A stretch of DNA of 64,000 bases from positions 372,001-436,000 of the forward strand of contig QVRM01002067.1 in assembly GCA_003439945.1 (NCBI GenBank), read 5' to 3'. A program made the position numbers and the translations under genes. The DNA comes from Dermanyssus gallinae (lineage: Eukaryota > Arthropoda > Arachnida > Mesostigmata > Dermanyssidae). The notes under the pieces were generated by a model, which ran no database searches, had not been told where the DNA came from, and saw only the letters and a program-made list of their open reading frames with translations. Positions 54,821 to 64,000 of the stretch are shown here, piece by piece; positions within the stretch are counted from its first letter, which is position 1, and every line of letters begins with the position of its first letter.

Positions 54821-56373
54821 GTATCGCTTGTGTGCGTGCAGTTCATAATTAAATATAACATCAACATTTTTGAGCGCTACAAATATCAGTTATTTTGTTT
54901 CCATAATCAGGCCCTACCATAAAATATACAATCTGTGTATATCTAATCTCCTGGCGAGATATTTCCATACACAATGTCGCCTCTTGGCGGACCAAGAATT
55001 ATGTCACGTAGTTGTAGAGGTTGTTGGTTCACTTAGCAGAAAATTCTGAATTCTACGTCTACAACCTACATTTTAGTTTGAAATCTAACTTTCGTTAAGT
55101 GGCTAGGCCAAAAAGCGCCTAAGAGTATTTAAAGCACTCATTGGCCTAGCCACTTAACAAAAGTTAAATTCTAATGAAACGAAGCAGTTTTAAAAAATAC
55201 CACGATTAGGATTTCACAATACCTTAAAAATGAAATATTTAAACCAATATTTCAAACTCCCTCCATAATAAATCATTATGCGGGGTCACGGTTTTCACAC
55301 AGGTGCAGTATTGAGACTAACAGGCTTTGTAAGTGATTAAAATAGCAGTACGGTTTTCTTGCTTGCATTTTCACTGGATACAACGATTTAAAACTTGCAT
55401 AACGTCTCTGACTGACGCTATTCCCGTTAAATATGTTTTTTTTAAATACTGCAGGATTGAAATACTACGGATGTATTATAAACAGAGCTCTTGATTGAAC
55501 AAACATCTGTCTGAAAAAGATATCGTGGAAAAAGAGGTTAATGTTGATTAAAAATGGGCTCACGATAGAGACCTGAGGTGCTCCTATGCCTCTTCAATCC
55601 ACGCATCTAGCTGCCTTCTGTGTGGAAGGTGCACACTGAACGAATACCTTCTACCTGGAGAACATAGCTAAGGATAATTAAGTGCGGAAGATAGTTAAGC
55701 CGCAGATTTATCAGAAGACGCCCCCACTAAATGATAGAAACGTGGTTTTAACCAGAATCGACCTGTCTTTCGTCTTCGTTTGAGTAGCTTCATATATCGA
55801 AAAATTACTTGCGCAAGATGTTTGTCATGTAGACTTAGTTTAAAAAACGAAATATGTCTAATGTGCTAAAGTTTGCGTGCATAAATCTTTCCCAGGTAAA
55901 CGGCAGCTCACATAGAGTGTTTATTTTGTTTAGGCTGCCGTACAATAATTTGCGCCCTTTTCTACAACTTCATAATTCATATCGACAGAGGGGTATTAAA
56001 AGACTTGTTGGCTTAGACATAGTGTTTCGATATTTATCCGAGTGTTTGAGAGTAAATAAAACAAATTGACGTAAAATCTCTGACGTAAGCATTTTTTTGT
56101 TTCAGCGCGTTATGTAAGCGTCTATACCGTAATGTGCAAGGCGTTTTCATTGCCGATTCCATGATTTGTGCCGGTCGGCTTGGACGTGGGGGTGTTGGTG
56201 CTTGCAATGGAGACTCTGGCGGTCCACTTGTTTGCCGCGATCAAAAAGGAGTCTACACGCTGGCCGGTCTCACTAGTTTTGGCGTGATATGCGGCTCAGG
56301 CATCCACCCTAGTATCTTCACGAGGGTATCATCGCACAGGCAATGGATCAGTGATGTTGTTGCCACACACTAA
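48309..56373 (+). CDS. Chymotrypsin-like serine protease gene 1 (four exons)
   Basis: Family S1 endopeptidase, secreted, 294 residues. Exons: 48309-48497, 50563-50793, 54532-54728, 56106-56373. The first three junctions are phases 0, 0 and 2. Residues 1-15 look like a signal peptide. The propeptide ends at Tyr44, before IVGG (45-48). The triad is His95 (LTAAHC), Asp142 (DDIALL) and Ser243 (GDSGGP). Family disulphides are present: Cys42-58 type, 136-201, 168-182 and 191-220 in chymotrypsin numbering. The S1 pocket reads Gly189, Gly216, Ser226, so trypsin-like cleavage after Lys/Arg is unlikely and chymotrypsin or elastase-like preference is inferred. An extra Cys occurs in ENICVHPG, Tyr in the paralog, and another in the propeptide (DQC). 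AATAAA follows the stop by 25 bp. A digestive or secreted role is plausible, not shown. Confidence 0.92.
49184..49888. repeat. Long inverted repeat in protease intron 1
   Basis: Arms of about 145 bp (49184-49330 and 49742-49888), over 90% alike by eye, begin AGTGTGTGGTGTGAGTATAC and end CTGACCAAAATAC, and enclose about 410 bp. In gene 2 only one arm exists (58712-58780) and the adjoining segment lies in the opposite orientation. Confidence 0.85.
49889..49953. repeat. (TAA)n meeting (TTA)n, palindromic
   Basis: Nine or so TAA units run head-on into about ten TTA units across AAAA. A self-complementary microsatellite beside the inverted repeat. Confidence 0.9.
50563..50793 (+). CDS. Protease gene 1, exon 2
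   Basis: Carries CGGSIIND and the catalytic LTAAHC. The acceptor is CGCATCCAG and the donor GTTAGT, phase 0 on both sides. Joining to exon 1 gives the canonical family spacing. Confidence 0.9.
51630..51800 (+). mobile_element. SINE copy in protease intron 2
   Basis: Related to the 24.6 kb SINE: GTCGAGCCCGGGGG start, a degraded B box (GAGTTTGATCCCC) and the shared tail AATGTTGACTGAGAGTCAGTCCGAAAAGT. Confidence 0.75.
52289..52354. repeat. 66-bp near-perfect palindrome
   Basis: GTCTGCAGTGCTGGCAAATT at the left end is matched by AATTTGCCGGCACTGCAGAC at the right with one mismatch. The arms are 25 bp, with a tandem CATTGAATGAAATTT centre. It is absent from the corresponding gene 2 intron. Confidence 0.9.
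52440..52560 (+). pseudogene. Non-LTR RT fragment in protease intron 2
   Basis: Encodes ARLTVLFKGTNGNGVHDPN and YRGIVSECTL, collinear with ARLTLLFKG and YRGIASERTL of the 12-13.6 kb element. A more decayed counterpart is near 63630-63660, so it predates the duplication. Confidence 0.7.
52863..54185 (+). mobile_element. mariner-type DNA transposon
   Basis: Imperfect terminal inverted repeats (GGTGTGTTCAATCGTTATCG at the left, GGTGTTCAAAACGTATCG on the right-end minus strand, both leading into CGACTTTTG) are flanked by TA dinucleotides (52861-52862 and 54186-54187). It sits in intron 2 of protease gene 1 in the same orientation as the gene. Confidence 0.85.
53072..54131 (+). pseudogene. mariner transposase, frameshifted
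   Basis: Starts MDQRTCIKFCVKNE with an N-terminal paired-like helix-turn-helix region. A KFVPKLL linker corresponds to the family WVPHEL motif. The catalytic D,D34D triad is intact in one frame: GDESW (near 53530), HHDN (near 53816) and APCD (near 53925), with 34 residues between the last two. A one-base loss just after APCD shifts the frame to an early stop at 53944. The true C-terminus (KLKRPMKGRRYATLDEIK, then WHKCIISHGDYFEGDK) continues in other frames to TAA at 54131, with a second shift near 54030. It lacks a full-length protein, so it is probably non-autonomous now, although the catalytic core is fresh. Confidence 0.9.
54236..54283. repeat. (TA)n microsatellite
   Basis: A TA run 50 bp past the mariner end. 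Another is at 54786-54815. Confidence 0.9.
54532..54728 (+). CDS. Protease gene 1, exon 3
   Basis: Acceptor GACAATTCTAG, donor GTATGT, phase 0 in and phase 2 out. Starts DDIALLKV with the catalytic Asp and contains TCFASGWGRI and LLKVTLPIIN. Confidence 0.9.
55082..55170. repeat. 29-bp inverted repeat in protease intron 3
   Basis: GTTAAGTGGCTAGGCCA at the left (arm 55082-55110) is mirrored by TGGCCTAGCCACTTAAC at the right (arm 55142-55170), spaced by 31 nt. The arms differ at about two positions. Confidence 0.9.
56106..56373 (+). CDS. Protease gene 1, exon 4 (terminal)
   Basis: Acceptor TTTTTTTGTTTCAG. Starts by completing an Asn codon, then ALCKRLYRNVQG, DSMICAG, GACNGDSGGPLVC with the catalytic Ser, and FTRV...QWI to the stop. 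Confidence 0.92.
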
Positions 56374-56397
56374 CGATACTGACTCAACAGAGATCAA

Positions 56398-56403
56398 AAT
56401 AAA
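56398..56403 (+). terminator. Poly(A) signal AATAAA, protease gene 1
   Basis: A canonical hexamer 25 bp after the stop codon. Confidence 0.75.
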
Positions 56404-56774
56404 TTTGGCAAATCTTTGTGCATACAGCTGCATTCGGTTGCCTTAGTGAAAACCTGACCATTACTCAATATAATTTGCAATACTTGCATATCCTAACTTA
56501 TAGGTTGGAGACAATTAAGAAGCCCGACATATCAACACCACACCGGTCCCAGTCAATTGATGTGTTTATGTTATAATATGTGTGTTTCTTGCTTTTTGTC
56601 TGCATCACTTGTAGCGCTTGAGCGCGGACTTCTTGCTTGTGCTCTTGGAAAATCTAATCGTGCAATTAAAATCGCCAATCGGCGCAATGAAACAGTTTTG
56701 AGTAACATTTCCAACGACGCGCAATGCAGGTTTGGGGGCCGTTTTTCGGGGCATCAGGGCCCTACACGTTCAGG
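56404..56774. other. Spacer between the tandem units
   Basis: Unique sequence between the gene 1 poly(A) signal and the start of detectable similarity to 46830. No gene recognised. Confidence 0.5.
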
Positions 56775-57450
56775 CTAGATGCCTTCGTCTGCTCTGCATG
56801 ACATTCTTAATGCAAATTATGTAGAGAAGCCGAGGCCTTAGCTTACACCAACTAAATTTCGGTAAAAGCCTCGATAAAGTCCCCACACATGCAGAAATAG
56901 CGTGTTCCGAGAAATTCTCACACAAGCTAGTATACCACGCTCACCGGAGCTAAAAAGCTTGCCGACTGCCAGTAAAGCAATGTCTGATGAAGCACCTTTC
57001 TAATTGATGGATCACCTATCTCATGAAAAATACTACGCGTGGGACGTGGCAGTTCATGCACGGCGGCCGCACCAAGACAAATCTAGCTAGGGTGAGTAGC
57101 GCAACTTGCGGAAACCGCAAAACGGAGTACATGCCTAAACTGGTTATGAGATAAATTTTCACATCTTCGTACATACTCCAAGGGGGACCTTGAGGTCATT
57201 TATAAGGGAGCTGGCTTGCTCCTCAAAGATTTTCCTAAACGTACTCAGGAGATCACAGGAGATCTGCGCAGAAGACACAGTTGCTGAGGCTGATGCTGTG
57301 TTTAGCTGTCCGTAGTCAAGTCAAGCACTTTTATTCAAGGGTCTGTACGCTCAGCTAGTAAAAAGTGAAGGTAAAGCAGACGTCCGAACCTCACAGTTGT
57401 ATTAGTTGAACAAGATTTATGTTACTATTATTAAATTATAACTGAGATTA
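56775..57450 (+). pseudogene. RLE retrotransposon relic upstream of protease gene 2 (copy J)
   Basis: The paralog of copy I, aligned along its length (CTGCTCTGCATGA, GGTCTGTACGCTCAGCTAGT, CCTCACAGTTGTA), but without retroposon X. More decayed in frame than copy I. Confidence 0.75.
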
Positions 57451-58018
57451 TTTAGAGATGTGAACATGTGCAACCATTTTCTCGTACGTTAGTTCGGCTC
57501 ATGGCGCCCACAATAAAACAAAAAATAAATTGTCAATATTCTTTCATATATTCATTAATTTATTTCCAAACCATGTTGGGTAAAACAATACCTAATCTAT
57601 ACCTACATACAACCAATTCTTAACAATATATTCTTTCATATATTGATATGACAACGAAAGTTGGCAAAGCGGGCTAGACATTACCATTTGTATACTCTCT
57701 CTAGGGATTGTTCGTGTGATGGGATCCAACGCTTTACTGTCTAAATAGTGCTTGGTCATATATTAAACAAGGTGATCATTTCATTATAGACATAAAGCCT
57801 GGAGGTAGAATTCAGCCGGGAAACAGGGGATAACACCGCGGTGGAAGCGGGGATTAGTTGATACAGTTGCTAGGTTCGTCAGCCTCCTCGCCCTGCCAAC
57901 TCAAAACGGTCTCCGTCATGGAAGTACGACCGTTGTGTAGCCACTGATCTGTTGCCTATCGACCGCCACCTGCGCATCTGCGCAGAGTTGAATTCCCGAC
58001 AGACAACCGTCAAGAATC

Positions 58019-60622
58019 ATGATCGCGGTTACCCTTGTGACTCTCTTCGTGGCTACGGCTGCTGATCAGTGTGGCCAGAGCAACACCTACTCGCCACTAA
58101 TGTCTGCCTTCGTCGCCGCAGCTAACGCTACCAGTGGTAACGACAACTACATCGTTGGTGGCACCGAAGCGCGTCCCAACGAATTCCCTTGGCAGATCTC
58201 ACTGCAGGTACGACAACAGCGTTCACCAATAGCCATATGGTTACTACCGCTAGCGCACTTTGCATTAGTCGAAATGGAGGGAGGCAGCTATATATATATA
58301 TATATATATACATATATATCAATCAGTTGACTCTTTGTTAATCGATTGTTAGTTTAAACCACGGTCGACATAGCAGAGACTCTGAGCTCATTCTGACTGA
58401 GTACCAATGATGATCGATGAACGAATGACCACCGCTATATCCTTTGCGAGGAAAGCCTTGTACGCATGGACACATGAAAATGGTTAACTCGGTTGTCGGG
58501 AATACTCACTTTCGAATGGCGCCAAAAATCGTGTGATTTAAAAAAAAATCAGTGCTGTGATCGGTATGTAGTGTTTACAAGTCTCTTCTTGACTTAATAA
58601 TAGCAGCTAGGCGTGTGACGTGGATTCGTTGTAGAAACGATGGCAAAAGGTGAATAGGTGGATCGCGGTAAAAAAAATGTAGTAGAGGAGGCTGCCCTCT
58701 CTTAACTTTTAGTTCACCGACCATGATAATGTAGGTTTGCCGTACCTCGCCAAAGGGTTCAAGAAACAATGCTAGCCAAAATAATTAAGAATTATGTAAC
58801 TGAAATAGAGCTCAGTACTCCTCAAAGTGTCATTTACTCAACTCAATTGTCAATACACGTTACTTAAATAGAGATGAAAATAGTGTAGGCATTTTTTAGA
58901 CATAACCGTCCCATATGAACGCAGTTACCCAGCCCGGGTTTTTCATCAAATAAATAGTCGCCCCACACGATGCGCAATGAAGAAAGAATATCGAACGCGG
59001 TATCTTTGTGTTTTTAGTGCTCAGTAGTACTTTGTTGTCATTGTGCATGTCACGTTTTTATGGCGTAAGCCTAACTTCCCTTCAAAGAAATATCTAAAAA
59101 CTAAATAATATCTTATGAAGTATGGACTCCAAGACTGCTATGGCTGTGAAGTAAAAAAAACATTACGGCAGCAATCCCTCCTCATAAGCTGGGGGTTGCC
59201 ATAAGAGGAGAAGCGAAAGCCATCGTACATGATACACGCGTCTTTTTGGAAGCAAAAAGGTCGACAAAAGTGCTAGTTAAATCAGACGTACGAAAGGCGT
59301 TTAGTTTAATGAAGAAAGACAACAGTTATGACGAAGCGCATAAAAAGGATCTAAAACTTCGACCGATGGTGTGTCAAGGCTACAGAGATCCCTCAATCCT
59401 CACTTGGACCACATGTGTGACCATAGAGTTCACTAGGGCCAGCGTTGTCGTGTCGTGAAATTTATGATCCGGTCATCTGGTGCCTGGATGATTCAATTCT
59501 AAGTGGTCTCGCAGGACTTGTGGCAGAAGGGCAGTGCTAACACTTAGTCATGACTCAACATGACTCAAAATGACTCAACATTTCATAGTCTGAGATGTTA
59601 GCCATATAAAATAGATGTTATTTATTTCATTATAATTTAGAAGAATATATAAAATGCTTCAAGGCATTCGTGTTAGCTATATGAGGCAATCCACGAGAGC
59701 AAGAAAAATTCTTTCAGACAATCACGCATGGACATCTCGGAATAATTTATGCACTATAAACAATTACTAATTGGTGCACCTAGATGCTCTAGGTGCTCTT
59801 ATCATGTATACATAAATTCCACAGGGTTTTTTGTACGAGACGAAAAGTTCTCGTAAAGATCCGACGATTAAGCGCCAACTTGACCTTGGCCATCTGGAAG
59901 AGCACATAAACAAACATATGCTCGACTACTGTAAAAATAAGAAGTCGACAAGGGATATCATGGATGACATTGCAACAAAAAGTGGCACCATAATATATCC
60001 TTACTCTTTCTTGAGTGGACTCTCGATTGCCCGCGTTATGACAATAGCTTCAATAATAATTATTATTATAAGCAGAGCGCTGCTTGCGTTTCTAAACCTA
60101 TTAGCTATAGGCGAATATTTAGAATAGCCCCCTTGGTCATTAAAAACACTTCAACAGATTTCCGCAAAGACCTGCTAGGGCACGTCTATTACAATATTTG
60201 GGTTAATCAGCGTAACAGCGGTAAGTGAGTTCGTAACTGCTCGAGTTGCGTCCTCTCAATCTTGGAATAAATTGCCTATAATGATTACCTCACATTTCGG
60301 TGCGGTACGTGCCCAAGCATCAAGAATTCCCCCTTTTTTTTAAATATAACACTAAACATGCAACTGGATTGGCAAGCCCTCTAAACTCAGCATTATCCGA
60401 AAACCGCACGTTGTATAGACTCCGTTGCTGGAATACTAGATTATATATCCTTAACTTAAAAAGAGCCGGGCTTAAAGAGCCAGTCTGCTGAATAGATGCT
60501 CTCGATTTTATGTTGACTTTGTGCTCTATGTTCGTGGTACGTCTACTAGTATTTTCTCTATCGTTTGTAGAAAACTGTAGGCCCAAATATTGCTTCGCCT
60601 GTGTCTCGTTACGAGACTTTGC

Positions 60623-60713
<91 letters not shown>

Positions 60714-62578
60714 TGTGTGTGCAGAACTAAAAAGCAACGACATCACATTGTGCCAAGTAATTAGGAAGAACATAACAGATTCCCAATGGAAGACGCTGGA
60801 TAATCTTTCTGATAGACCGCACCACAGCCTCACACAGTCGCGCAAGGAGCACCTCACCGACCGCCAGATTGCCGCAAGGGCAGAACGCAAGTTAGCTGAG
60901 GGAGACATACGCTCCGCCGCACGCACTCTACTTTCGACAGAGTCTCTCGCATTGCCCGACGACTGCACGACTCAGGAACTTAGAAGCAAGCATCCCTCTC
61001 CTCCGGCTCACGTCAGGGACCGCTTGATCAACTTTGAGCAACCTCCCACGGATGAGCCTTTCATCGTTCCGGCACAGCTCGTAGTTAATGCGGTTCGCTC
61101 CTTCTCACTAGCATCTGGCCCTGGACTGGATGGATTACGTCCTCGACATCTGAGAGATATGTTGGACAGCACAATACCTTCTTCCGAAAGACTGCTAGCG
61201 GAACTGCGCTGTCTGACTAACTTGACTCTAAGTGGCAGGCTGCCAAGTTTTTGCCACCCAATCTTCTATGGAACAGATCTGACAGCCCTGAAGAAAAAAG
61301 ACGGTTCCATTAGACCGATACCGTGCGGCCTTACTTTACGTAGGCTGGTTGCCAAAGTAGCGATTGCCATCAATAGAACGGCAATCGTGAAGGCGGTGGC
61401 ACCTCACCAGGTTGGCGTTTCAGTTAAAGGCGGAGCTGAAGCTGCAGCACACGCAACTCGGGCTTTCACGGAGGCAGAGGGACCCCCACGAGTCCTGGTA
61501 AAACTAGATTTCCGAAACGCCTTCAACACCATCCGACGCGATGTTATCCTTAATGAAGTTAAAGCGAAAGTTCCACAAATGTTTCGCTTAGCGTGGCAGA
61601 GCTACGGCACGCCATCACTGCTGTCCTGGGAAGAGAGTGAGCCTCTTCTCTCAGCCAACGGAGTACAACAGGGAGATCCGATTGGGCCCGCCTTATTTAG
61701 TTTAGGAATCTCAGGATTAGTGTCCCGCATAAAAAGTCCACTAAATGTGTGGTACCTAGACGATGGTATACTAGGCGGCCCGGCGAACATAGTGGCCTCC
61801 GACATACGCGAAGTGCTACAGTTTGCTGAGGAGGGAGGCTTAACCCTTAACGCCTCAAAATGCGAGGTCATAGCTGTAGGCGGAACCTCCCACCAGCAGG
61901 ATGAGGCATGCAAACTCATTGCAGACGCCCTGCCCGGTACAAAGATAATTGAGTTGCCTGACCTAAAAGTCCTGGGAGCGCCCATTGGATCTCGGAAGAT
62001 CTCGAAAACTATCCTGGATAAGCGGGACGCCCTCCGGTGTATCAAAACTCGGCTATTGGCGATGCACGCACAGGCTACATTATGCCTATGGAGATACAGC
62101 CTAGGATCACCTAGGCTAAACTACATTCTACGCACGTCCCCCACAGGCCACCACTGTGATAATTTGCAAGCATTTGACGAGGTGGCAAAGGAGATACTGA
62201 GTGAAGTTCTAAACGTGGCCCTTACTTAAGGAACTGCATCGCCGCCGCACGTGGTCTAATTGCCGTTTGTGCACAACGCATACGAAATATATCAACGTGT
62301 CTGATAACTACACATATTAACATATGTCATCCCGTAAACGCATCCAGGTATATATGAACGGCTCCAATGCTGTGCCCACCGGCTGGCATCACGTGTGCGG
62401 TGGGTCAATCATTAATGACCGTTGGGTTCTGACAGCGGCGCACTGCATCATGTGGCCTATAGGATCGTACCGCGTTGTTGCAGGAGCGCACAATCTCGCG
62501 CGGGCAGACGCTACGGCGCGTAACTTCCTCCTCGAAAGCATTTACGTCCATCCAGGCTGGAATCAACGCACTGTTCAG
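58019..62578 (+). CDS. Chymotrypsin-like serine protease gene 2 (exons 1-2, continues beyond window)
   Basis: The tandem paralog of gene 1. Exon 1 is 58019-58207 and exon 2 is 62348-62578, with the same lengths and phases as gene 1. Differences from gene 1 are few: Thr5 for Ala, AFVAAANA for ALVDPANA, EARPNEF for EVRPNEL, IMWPIGS for IKWPIES and ESIYVHPGWNQRTVQ for ENICVHPGWTHHAPQ. Signal peptide, propeptide, NDNY-IVGG junction and the catalytic His are intact. Exons 3 and 4, with Asp and Ser, would lie past 64000, since gene 1's intron 2 is 3.7 kb. Intron 1 is twice as long as in gene 1 owing to retroelement insertions. It looks functional as far as visible. Confidence 0.85.
58290..58318. 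repeat. (TA)n microsatellite
   Basis: A TA run in gene 2 intron 1. The corresponding site in gene 1 has only CTATATATAAC. Confidence 0.9.
59160..59545 (+). pseudogene. RLE retrotransposon RT fragment (copy H)
   Basis: Decayed RT: IPPHKLGVAIRGEAKA aligns with VAPHQVGVSVKGGAEA of copy G, LVKSDVRKAF with LVKLDFRNAF (motif A), and in a shifted frame WCLDDSILSG with WYLDDGILGG (motif C). Motif B is unrecognisable. Present only in gene 2's intron. Confidence 0.75.
60623..60710. repeat. (ATT)n, about 29 units
   Basis: Directly precedes copy G. On the copy G strand it is ATT, opposite to the AAT that borders copies A-F. Confidence 0.95.
60711..62228 (+). pseudogene. RLE-type retrotransposon, N-terminal linker and RT (copy G)
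   Basis: An unbroken 506-codon frame, the best-preserved retroelement here. It contains a basic N-terminal linker (RKEHLTDRQIAARAERKL), then RT: VNAVRSFSLASGPGLDGLRP, LKKKDGSIRPIPCG, motif A LVKLDFRNAFNT (about 61497-61530), motif B GVQQGDPIGPALFSL (about 61663-61707), motif C WYLDDG (61751-61768), LNASKCEV and LKVLGAPIG. YLDD replaces the usual YADD. The frame ends abruptly at EVLNVALT next to protease intron sequence, so the thumb, zinc knuckle, endonuclease and 3' UTR are missing. The protein start is absent too. It is a partial element lodged in gene 2 intron 1. Confidence 0.9.
62348..62578 (+). CDS. Protease gene 2, exon 2
   Basis: Acceptor CGCATCCAG, donor GTTAGT. CGGSIIND and LTAAHC are conserved. 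The first visible exon after the copy G insertion. Confidence 0.88.
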
Positions 62579-63017
62579 GTTAGTAGTGGAAAACATAGCA
62601 CTGCTTCCTTTCTCAATCATTGGAACCACGCTCATCCGACTCGATTTCTCCTCGACTTAACCCGTTCCGTTGTAATCCGATGTATTAGGTTTTGATGTGC
62701 GATCTTCCACTGTAACCTATGCATCCAGATACTGTTTTTACATATACCTTAGAACAATGTTTTGTTTGTTAATATTAAGGCAAACAGACAAGATGGCGGC
62801 GCTTACCAGTGTGCTGTGTCTTGTATGTAGCTCCGTGATAAAGTACTCGTTTCGAGTGGACCCACGAGTGCCCTACATGTCTGGTGGGTGAAGCCCAGGT
62901 GAAGTGCACATCACCGCGCACCGACTCGTTGCGTGAGATCCTGCAGCGGAGTAGCCCGCTCGTGGCGAAAAACACAATTTTAATATCATAGCATCAGCAA
63001 ATTATCTCATCCAAATC

Positions 63018-63105
63018 TTATTTAATGGGGTTTGTCTTACAAAGCAATGCAAAAGCAGATCCGTGGACGTAAAATGTTAGCAGAGAGTTAGCCCAAAATA
63101 GTTTG
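63018..63105 (+). mobile_element. SINE 3' half in gene 2 intron 2
   Basis: Matches the 3' half of the SINE at 51630-51800 but lacks the promoter half. About 450 bp present in gene 1 (51240-51695) is absent here. Confidence 0.65.
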
Positions 63106-63784
63106 GACTGTCCGGAGGCAGCCAGCGCAAGTTAGCTAGAGAAGGAATGCTTCCAATTAGTGATGAGACGAAACAAAAAGCTCGCTTGTAAGGGTGGTGG
63201 ATCGGCTAGCAACAATCCAGATGAGCAGGAGTGGACGACTCAGGCCGAAGCAAAATTATGCTTCCCCCAGAGACACAAACAGATGACCGCGGAACAAGGC
63301 GGATAGGACTTGAATAGGAAGCGCCGTCCTATCTGCATTGGAGGTGCAGACGTAAAATTGGGTAAACTCACATTGTTTAAAAACCATGTGCTGCCCATGA
63401 AGGATCTCAGGGCTGCTTTTATACAGGAGGAACGGCGCGCTCTGGTTTATACAGGCGTATTTAAAATACCGGGATGCTTTAAGCCTTCTGCGCCAAGCGC
63501 GGGCTCTACATCCCGATACTCCGAGCCCTATATCTGCGTTGCCGGCAGAATACATTTAAACACAGCACTCTACTGTTCTGCTCGATGCTAACGCCCTTGC
63601 ACCAAAAATAAATGGACACATGGACACAGGTTGGCACGGAGCCAGGCAAATATTTTCGTTAAGTTTTTCTCGAGGGTATTTTCAGCTAGGCAAAAGGTCC
63701 TACCTCCAGTAGCCGTTCGGTCAATTATTTTCGTATTTTGGTTTAAGACTACATTATATGGGAATTACCTTTGTCTAGCACATT

Positions 63785-63960
63785 GGCACTGTGTTCGACC
63801 TAAGGTTTTCACCAGGTTCGCGATCAACGCCGTTGCCGGTTCTGCCCGCTGAGCTGCACTAAATACCGCGCATCGCCGATCTGCTATTTTTCACCTGGTG
63901 GGACTATTGCTGAGGTGTCCAAATTAAATATAATGACATTTATAATTATGTGCCATATTA
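63785..63960 (+). mobile_element. Retroposon X, second copy
   Basis: Encodes VRPKVFTRFAINAVAGSAR then a stop, matching ARPRDFTKLAINVVAGSAR of 47356-47699. A 3' UTR with AATTATGTGCCATATTAAAG follows. The homologous point of gene 1 intron 2 (about 52672) lacks it. Confidence 0.65.
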
Positions 63961-64000
63961 AAGTGCACGCTCACTGCGAAATTCGCATTTATCATATAAA

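Overview
This is nuclear DNA of an animal, most likely an arthropod. The evidence is spliced genes with GT-AG introns, trypsin-fold proteases with an insect/chelicerate-like intron layout, a mariner transposon, several classes of non-LTR retrotransposon, tRNA-like SINEs and very abundant (TA)n, (TAA)n and (CAA)n microsatellites. A chelicerate is only a guess. There are no bacterial operons, rRNA genes or CRISPR arrays.

Layout. 0-3.4 kb: a head-to-tail chain of three 5'-truncated non-LTR retrotransposons of the restriction-like-endonuclease (RLE, R4/Dong-type) class, separated by (TAA)n tracts. 4.1-7.2 kb: GC-rich, microsatellite-dense DNA with no convincing gene. 7.2-24.6 kb: mostly gene-poor DNA with four decayed non-LTR reverse transcriptases, an RLE fragment and hairpins. 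24.6-26 kb: a SINE with perfect target-site duplications and a LINE remnant. 26.1-41.6 kb (minus strand): a previously unmarked gene assembled here from splice signals. It has a TATA box, a signal-peptide-like first exon and about 20 exons, most of 39-93 bp. All introns are phase 1, so every internal exon is symmetric and can be skipped without a frameshift. Several 39-42 bp exons encode related 13-14 residue modules. It resembles in architecture the micro-exon genes known from schistosomes. 44.4-45.5 kb (minus): a single-pass membrane protein exon. 46.8-64 kb (plus): a tandem duplication, unit about 9.95 kb, of a chymotrypsin-like serine protease gene. Gene 1 is complete (four exons). Gene 2 runs off the window after exon 2.

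The duplicated protease introns act as a record of mobile-element activity. Comparing the two copies gives an empty site for one retroposon, a local inverted duplication, an RLE-element insertion with target loss, a mariner and SINE remnants. The two protease paralogs share an unusual Tyr-Ile activation junction and a non-trypsin S1 pocket, and gene 2 lacks the TATA box seen in gene 1.

Exon boundaries were called by eye from splice consensus and phase agreement. The function of the micro-exon gene is unknown to me.
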